8,793 nt of DNA from Pseudomonadota bacterium (GTDB taxonomy: Bacteria > Pseudomonadota > Alphaproteobacteria > Rhodospirillales > UBA2165): NCBI GenBank assembly GCA_027592155.1, contig JAQCKY010000060.1:1-8793 (forward strand), read 5' to 3'. This document shows, one piece after another, positions 5,767 through 8,793 of this stretch. The position numbers and the translations under genes are program-made. Every line of letters begins with the position of its first letter. Positions within the stretch are counted from its first letter, which is position 1. The notes below the pieces were generated by a model. It was not told where the DNA came from and did not search any database. It saw only the letters and a list, made by a program, of their open reading frames with translations.

Positions 5767-6684
5767 CTAGAAGAAGAAATTGCGGATCGCGATCCATCCC
5801 ATGGCGATGCCGATGACGGCAAACAGGTAGGCGATGCCTTTGACCAAGGCCTGTTGCGAGACCTTGCCTTGCAGGAAGGGACCGATCTGGCCGCCGATGA
5901 TGACCGCCGGGATTGTGTAAATCACCGCGTTCCAAGGCACCGCCTGGAGGCCGCCCTCGGCGACAAGCGCGGAGATCTGGGTAAACGACGCGGCGGCGAC
6001 AACCACGATCACGACAAACACCGATGTCGCGGCGGCCACCGGGATCGGCACATGATTGCGCTTCACCAGTTGGGGCATCACGACCTCGCCGATGCCGACA
6101 CCTAAGAGGCCGGTGAGGAAACCGCCGATGCCGGTGGCGACGGCGCCTTTCCCCTGGCGGGGGGCGCGGTAGTTATAGACGGTGCCGTCGCGGCCGGTTA
6201 TTTGGAGCATGGGTCGCTTTTCGCTGAGCGCTTTTTGCGCAGGCGATTCTTCTTCGCCCGCCTTGGCCATCTCGGCCGCCGGTTCGTGGTGGCGCAGCAG
6301 CTCATAGGCTAAACCCAGCATCAACAGGGCGTAGCCGCCGCGCAGCACATTCTCGAATTCCTTGAAGGTGGTCAGCAGAAGCGCGCCGACAATGCCGATC
6401 GGCACGCCAACGGCGATAAAGGGCAACGCGCTTTTGAAATCGATAAGGCCCTTGCGGTAATAGGCGATAAAGCCTGACGAAAAACCGAACGTCTCGGTAA
6501 ACAGCGCCACGCCGATGGCGGCGGCAATGCTCGGGAACGGATATTCGGGGCCCAGGATCGGAAAAATAATCACGAAGATCGGCGTGAACATCGCCGCCCC
6601 GCCAATACCGCTCAGCATAGCCGTGGTCGCGATGCAGATCGAAACCGGAAACATAAACCAGTAGATGAACCAGTCGAATTCCAT
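5767..6684 (-). CDS. TSUP-family (TauE/SafE) membrane transporter/permease
   Basis: The 305-residue integral membrane protein has the two-repeat layout of the TSUP family, whose members move anions such as sulfite, sulfonates or other organosulfur compounds across the inner membrane. The first repeat has SGIGGAAMFTP at 25-35; the second has GVGIGEVVMPQL at 195-206, the equivalent glycine-rich hairpin. Hydrophobic helices alternate at about 5-42, 51-75, 85-104, 115-130, 183-206, 215-240, 252-270 and 280-303. A hydrophilic insert of about 48 residues (131-178) splits the halves and should be cytoplasmic. The frame is open upstream to 6834, but the ATG at 6684 starts directly before the first helix and has GGAA nine bases upstream; the extension (with GLRRGYVICRGLN) is not membrane-like. 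The substrate cannot be deduced, and no sulfur-metabolism gene is adjacent. Confidence 0.9.
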   Translation of the reverse strand: MEFDWFIYWFMFPVSICIATTAMLSGIGGAAMFTPIFVIIFPILGPEYPFPSIAAAIGVALFTETFGFSSGFIAYYRKGLIDFKSALPFIAVGVPIGIVGALLLTTFKEFENVLRGGYALLMLGLAYELLRHHEPAAEMAKAGEEESPAQKALSEKRPMLQITGRDGTVYNYRAPRQGKGAVATGIGGFLTGLLGVGIGEVVMPQLVKRNHVPIPVAAATSVFVVIVVVAAASFTQISALVAEGGLQAVPWNAVIYTIPAVIIGGQIGPFLQGKVSQQALVKGIAYLFAVIGIAMGWIAIRNFFF

Positions 6685-6818
6685 TGTTGTCGTTCCGGCA
6701 GTTCGTTGAGGGGGTTCGGTCGAGAGACCGTGGCGGGCCGCTACCGTAACCGGCGGGAGGTTTGAGTTCAAACCCCTGCATATAACATATCCGCGACGGA
6801 GGCCACGTGCCACATACG

Positions 6819-6844
6819 ACGTGAATGAGTTCACGTGAATGAGT
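6819..6844. promoter_or_regulatory. Operator-like dyad (CRP/FNR-superfamily-like) with an overlapping direct repeat
   Basis: ACGTGAA-TGAG-TTCACGT (6819-6836) is a perfect inverted repeat with seven-base arms. Read as GTGA-N6-TCAC it has the half-site and spacing of CRP-type sites. The 12-mer ACGTGAATGAGT is also repeated with a 14-base period (6819-6830 and 6833-6844). The dyad centre lies about 50 bases upstream of the predicted start of the OmpA-fusion transcript, a usual place for an activator. The regulator is unknown. Confidence 0.5.
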
Positions 6845-6846
6845 CT

Positions 6847-6874
6847 TTGGCTTTTTCAACCGTCTTAATATATT
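6847..6874 (+). promoter_or_regulatory. Candidate sigma70-type promoter for the OmpA-fusion gene
   Basis: TTGGCT (6847-6852) and TATATT (6869-6874) are separated by 16 bases in an A+T-rich patch. Transcription would begin near 6881, leaving a leader of about 55 bases. The inverted repeat at 6819-6836 lies immediately upstream of the -35 element. Confidence 0.5.
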
Positions 6875-6934
6875 CGTTACGAATCGCCGACAGATTAAAA
6901 CCAACTTCAATTCGACCCAAAAACTGGCGTTATC

Positions 6935-8524
6935 GTGGGCGTTCACGGCTTAGTTCTTTCCTTATTTTCGATCATCGGCTTATCCGTCACCGCTGGTTCG
7001 GGCCATGCCCAGACAAAAGGTTTCTATATCGGTGCCGGCGCGGGCGCCGTCTTGCCGATGGAAAGCGGTTTTTCGGGATCCGGCATCGACAGCAGTGCCG
7101 ATCTTGAAGCGACAGCGTCGGGCGCGCTCAGCGCCGGTTATGCCTTTAAACACGGCCTGCGCACCGAAATCGAAGCGGCGGGCCGCCAAGCCAGCGTCGA
7201 TTCCGTTTCCGGCTCGGCGGTCGGGTCCGGGGACGTCCGGGTCTGGAACCTGATGGCCAATGTCTTTTGGGATTTCCGCAATGACAGCGATTTCGTTCCC
7301 TATCTCGGCGCCGGCGCCGGATATGCCCTGATGGATTTCGACAATGTCCAACCGGTCGGCGGCTCGAGCGTCAATGAGTCCGCCGGGGCCGTGGCCTACC
7401 AAGGGATCGCGGGCGTCGGCTACAATCTCACCGATCGCTTCTCGCTGTTTGCCGATTACCGCTATTTCGGCACCGGCGAAGCGGCCCTGCAAACCCGCGC
7501 CAACAACGCCGTGGACGGGGACTATGCGGAACATCGTGTCACCTTCGGCGTGAAATGGTCGTTCTCGACCGATCCGAGAGCTTCTTCAGGGGCCAACCGG
7601 TCCCACCCGGTCAAACCAGCGCCAGCGAGCGAAGCTGCTTTGCAGCCCGAACCCCGCGCCGTGCTCAAAGCCATGCAGAAGCCCCAAGAAAAGCGTGAGG
7701 AAAAGGAGAACGTTCCGGAAGTCGCCACCGATGCAGGCACTCCTGAAGCGCCACCGCAAATCGCCGCCGAGCCCCGGGTCATGCCTGACCTCAAACGCAA
7801 CTATCTGGTTTTCTTTGAGTTCGACAAGACAACGCTGGCGCCCCAGGACAGCCGCGGCGCGATCTACGCTCTCAAAGCCCATGGCTTCAGGGACATCACG
7901 ATCTGTATCCAGCGCCCCGATCATGAGGTGCGCGAGGAGGTGCTCGACTGTGATTATGTTCGGCTTCGCGAAGGCGCCGTCGGCGAAGCGCGCATGATCG
8001 TGGTGGAACATGACGGGTCGGAGCAGCCGTTATGCGACCTGATCAGCGAGACGGACATCATCATCAATGGGACCTTTCAGAACCCGAATTGCCCGATGAT
8101 GTTTGTAACGGAGGACGAAGTATCCTGCCTCAAGCCGGGCAGCCTGATCATCGATGTCAGTTGCGATGAGGGGATGGGATTCTCATTTGCCACGCCGACC
8201 AGCTTCAAAAACCCGATCATTAAATTTGAGAAGACGGATTATTATGCCGTCGACCACGCACCAAGCTATCTTTGGGAAAGTGCATCCCGATCGATTTCCG
8301 CCGCTCTCATCGTGCATTTACCGGCTGTGATGGCCGGCCGGGATCGTTGGCGGACAAATGAGACCATTCGCCAAGCCATAAACATCGAAGACGGCGTCAT
8401 CCAGAAACCGGCGATCCTGGCATTCCAAAACCGCCAGCCGGACTATCCCCACGCCTACATCGACGCGAAGAAGCCGCCCTTGTCGCTGAATTTCCCCCGC
8501 TTGGTTACCGAGGAGGTTGAGTAA
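6935..8524 (+). CDS. Chimeric protein: OmpA-family beta-barrel fused to the C-terminal half of an N5-(carboxyethyl)ornithine synthase-like dehydrogenase
   Basis: The frame runs 529 codons without interruption but joins two unrelated genes. Residues 1-26 are a signal peptide (cleavage at GHA-Q). Residues 27-211 form an outer-membrane beta-barrel with alternating strands (FYIGAGAGAVLP, VPYLGAGAGYALMDF, FSLFADYRYFGTGEA, HRVTFGVKWSFS). Residues 212-286 are a Pro/Ala/Glu-rich linker. YLVFFEFDKTTLAP (290-303) is the opening strand of an OmpA peptidoglycan-binding domain. At about 305-307 this changes to SRGAIYALKAHGFRDITI and continues as the C-terminal NAD-binding half of CEOS/alanine dehydrogenase-family enzymes: MMFVTEDEV, then IIDVSCDEGMGFSFATPTSF (405-424), YYAVDHAPSYLWESA (436-450), IRQAINIEDGVIQKPAIL and FQNRQPDYPHAYI. 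The rest of the OmpA domain, the enzyme's N-terminal half and the first part of its glycine loop are missing. Enzymatic activity is unlikely and the fate of an exported dehydrogenase half is unclear. The GTG start is the only one placed before the signal peptide; its ribosome-binding site is weak. Confidence 0.82.
   Translation: MGVHGLVLSLFSIIGLSVTAGSGHAQTKGFYIGAGAGAVLPMESGFSGSGIDSSADLEATASGALSAGYAFKHGLRTEIEAAGRQASVDSVSGSAVGSGDVRVWNLMANVFWDFRNDSDFVPYLGAGAGYALMDFDNVQPVGGSSVNESAGAVAYQGIAGVGYNLTDRFSLFADYRYFGTGEAALQTRANNAVDGDYAEHRVTFGVKWSFSTDPRASSGANRSHPVKPAPASEAALQPEPRAVLKAMQKPQEKREEKENVPEVATDAGTPEAPPQIAAEPRVMPDLKRNYLVFFEFDKTTLAPQDSRGAIYALKAHGFRDITICIQRPDHEVREEVLDCDYVRLREGAVGEARMIVVEHDGSEQPLCDLISETDIIINGTFQNPNCPMMFVTEDEVSCLKPGSLIIDVSCDEGMGFSFATPTSFKNPIIKFEKTDYYAVDHAPSYLWESASRSISAALIVHLPAVMAGRDRWRTNETIRQAINIEDGVIQKPAILAFQNRQPDYPHAYIDAKKPPLSLNFPRLVTEEVE
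7847..7855. other. Fusion junction between OmpA-type and dehydrogenase sequence
   Basis: The switch falls within codons 305-307 (Asp-Ser-Arg). Before it is the OmpA strand FDKTTLAPQ. After it is SRGAIYAL, which corresponds to the residues right after the GxG of the NAD-binding loop. The reading frame is kept. No repeat, insertion-sequence end or target-site duplication is evident at the join. Confidence 0.65.
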
Positions 8525-8622
8525 CAACGCATTACCGCCGCCGACGACAATCGTATTGGGGGCCGGACGGCAACGGTATCGGATAATGCATAAACCAACT
8601 AACAAGGAAGTGACGGGGAAAA
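8525..8622. other. Intergenic spacer after the chimeric gene
   Basis: These 98 bases go from a G+C-rich part to an A+T-richer part. I see no clear terminator hairpin with a T-run and no convincing -35/-10 pair. The purine-rich end (AAGGAAGTGACGGGGAAAA) supplies the ribosome-binding site of the next gene. Confidence 0.3.
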
Positions 8623-8793
8623 ATGGTGTTTACCATCGCTAAAAGGGGTCATGAGATGACGAATGAAAGTGTTCGGGAACTTAATTCTATGGCTGAATCC
8701 TTTCAGGAATCAGCTGAAAAAGTCGAACATGAGATTAACAATGTTCTGGAACCCGAGGTAAAAGACACACGGATTTCATCCCACCAAACGCAA
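8623..8793 (+). CDS. Hypothetical helical/coiled-coil protein (N-terminus only, cut by window edge)
   Basis: Fifty-seven codons are visible and the frame remains open at the right edge. The sequence is hydrophilic, rich in Glu, Ser, Asn and Val, and probably helical from about residue 12 (TNESVRELNSMAESF, then ESAEKVEHEINNVLEPEV), with spacing of hydrophobics suggestive of a coiled coil. Two starts are possible: the ATG at 8623 with GGGGA four bases upstream, and the ATG at 8656 (codon 12) with AGGGG about seven bases upstream, which is the better spacing. Third codon positions are A/T-richer than in the genes to the left, hinting at a different origin or expression class. I do not recognise the family. 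Confidence 0.5.
   Translation, partial: MVFTIAKRGHEMTNESVRELNSMAESFQESAEKVEHEINNVLEPEVKDTRISSHQTQ

Larger units (their letters stand above)
6685..6934. promoter_or_regulatory. Divergent regulatory region between the TSUP and OmpA-fusion genes
   Basis: These 250 bases carry no convincing gene. The right part holds a dyad at 6819-6836 and a sigma70-like promoter toward the plus strand. The left part, next to the transporter start, is G+C-rich and I could not pick out a promoter on the minus strand. The hexamer CACGTG occurs at 6804-6809 inside GGCCACGTGCC. Confidence 0.5.

Noticed and set aside
4994..5935. Long minus-strand open frame of about 313 codons across the tRNA and the 192-residue gene
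   Set aside because: It contains VKGIEPSSLAWEAKALPLSY, the well-known false protein obtained by translating tRNA-Gly antisense. The rest is the antisense of a G/C3-biased plus-strand gene.
5767..6834. Longer start for the TSUP transporter at 6834
   Set aside because: The extra 50 residues are basic and not membrane-like, and would overlap the dyad region. The ATG at 6684 has a better ribosome-binding site and directly precedes the first helix.
6302..6946. Minus-strand open frame overlapping the TSUP gene in another frame
   Set aside because: It is a frame shadow: composition is Arg/His-rich with no helices where the real frame has membrane segments.
1..8793. CRISPR array, transposase, toxin-antitoxin pair or retron-like element
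   Set aside because: I found no regularly spaced repeats, no transposase or reverse-transcriptase motifs and no paired small genes of that kind on either strand.

Overview
The window looks like a high-GC alphaproteobacterial chromosome segment. The evidence is the strong G/C preference at third codon positions, ApaG, a CCA-encoding tRNA-Gly, a C-factor-type short-chain dehydrogenase and an alphaproteobacterial-style OmpA-family porin. No single gene fixes the genus.

Layout. (1) At 1-973 a minus-strand cluster runs from a soluble class I cytochrome c, through a small two-helix membrane protein, to an exported protein cut by the window edge. It looks like a periplasmic electron-transfer set. 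(2) At 1149-3340 a tight plus-strand operon encodes a DCC-family (DUF393) CxxC protein, a renalase-like FAD oxidoreductase and a C-factor-type SDR. All three look redox-related and they overlap or nearly touch. (3) At 3462-3872 ApaG lies on the minus strand, convergent with that operon. A 14-bp perfect palindrome sits in the gap. (4) The stretch 3947-4575 is broken DNA. It holds the C-terminal end of an OmpA-family protein on the minus strand, then on the plus strand the C-terminal half of an MT-A70-type adenine methyltransferase without its catalytic DPPW half. (5) At 4694-6684 there are a small unknown minus-strand gene, tRNA-Gly(CCC), an unknown 192-residue plus-strand protein and a TSUP (TauE/SafE) membrane transporter on the minus strand. 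(6) At 6685-6934 is a divergent regulatory region with a plausible sigma70-type promoter and a CRP-like dyad just upstream of it. (7) At 6935-8524 one uninterrupted reading frame joins an exported OmpA-type beta-barrel, cut at the start of its peptidoglycan-binding domain, to the C-terminal half of an N5-(carboxyethyl)ornithine synthase/alanine dehydrogenase-family enzyme. (8) A possible coiled-coil protein starts at 8623 and runs off the end.

The most notable feature is mosaicism. Three gene pieces (OmpA front, OmpA tail, MT-A70 C-half) plus a headless dehydrogenase lie within about 4.6 kb, and the OmpA front and tail are on opposite strands. This suggests an inversion or transposition that split an OmpA gene, or an assembly chimera. 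I see no intact transposase, integrase, CRISPR array or complete defence system.
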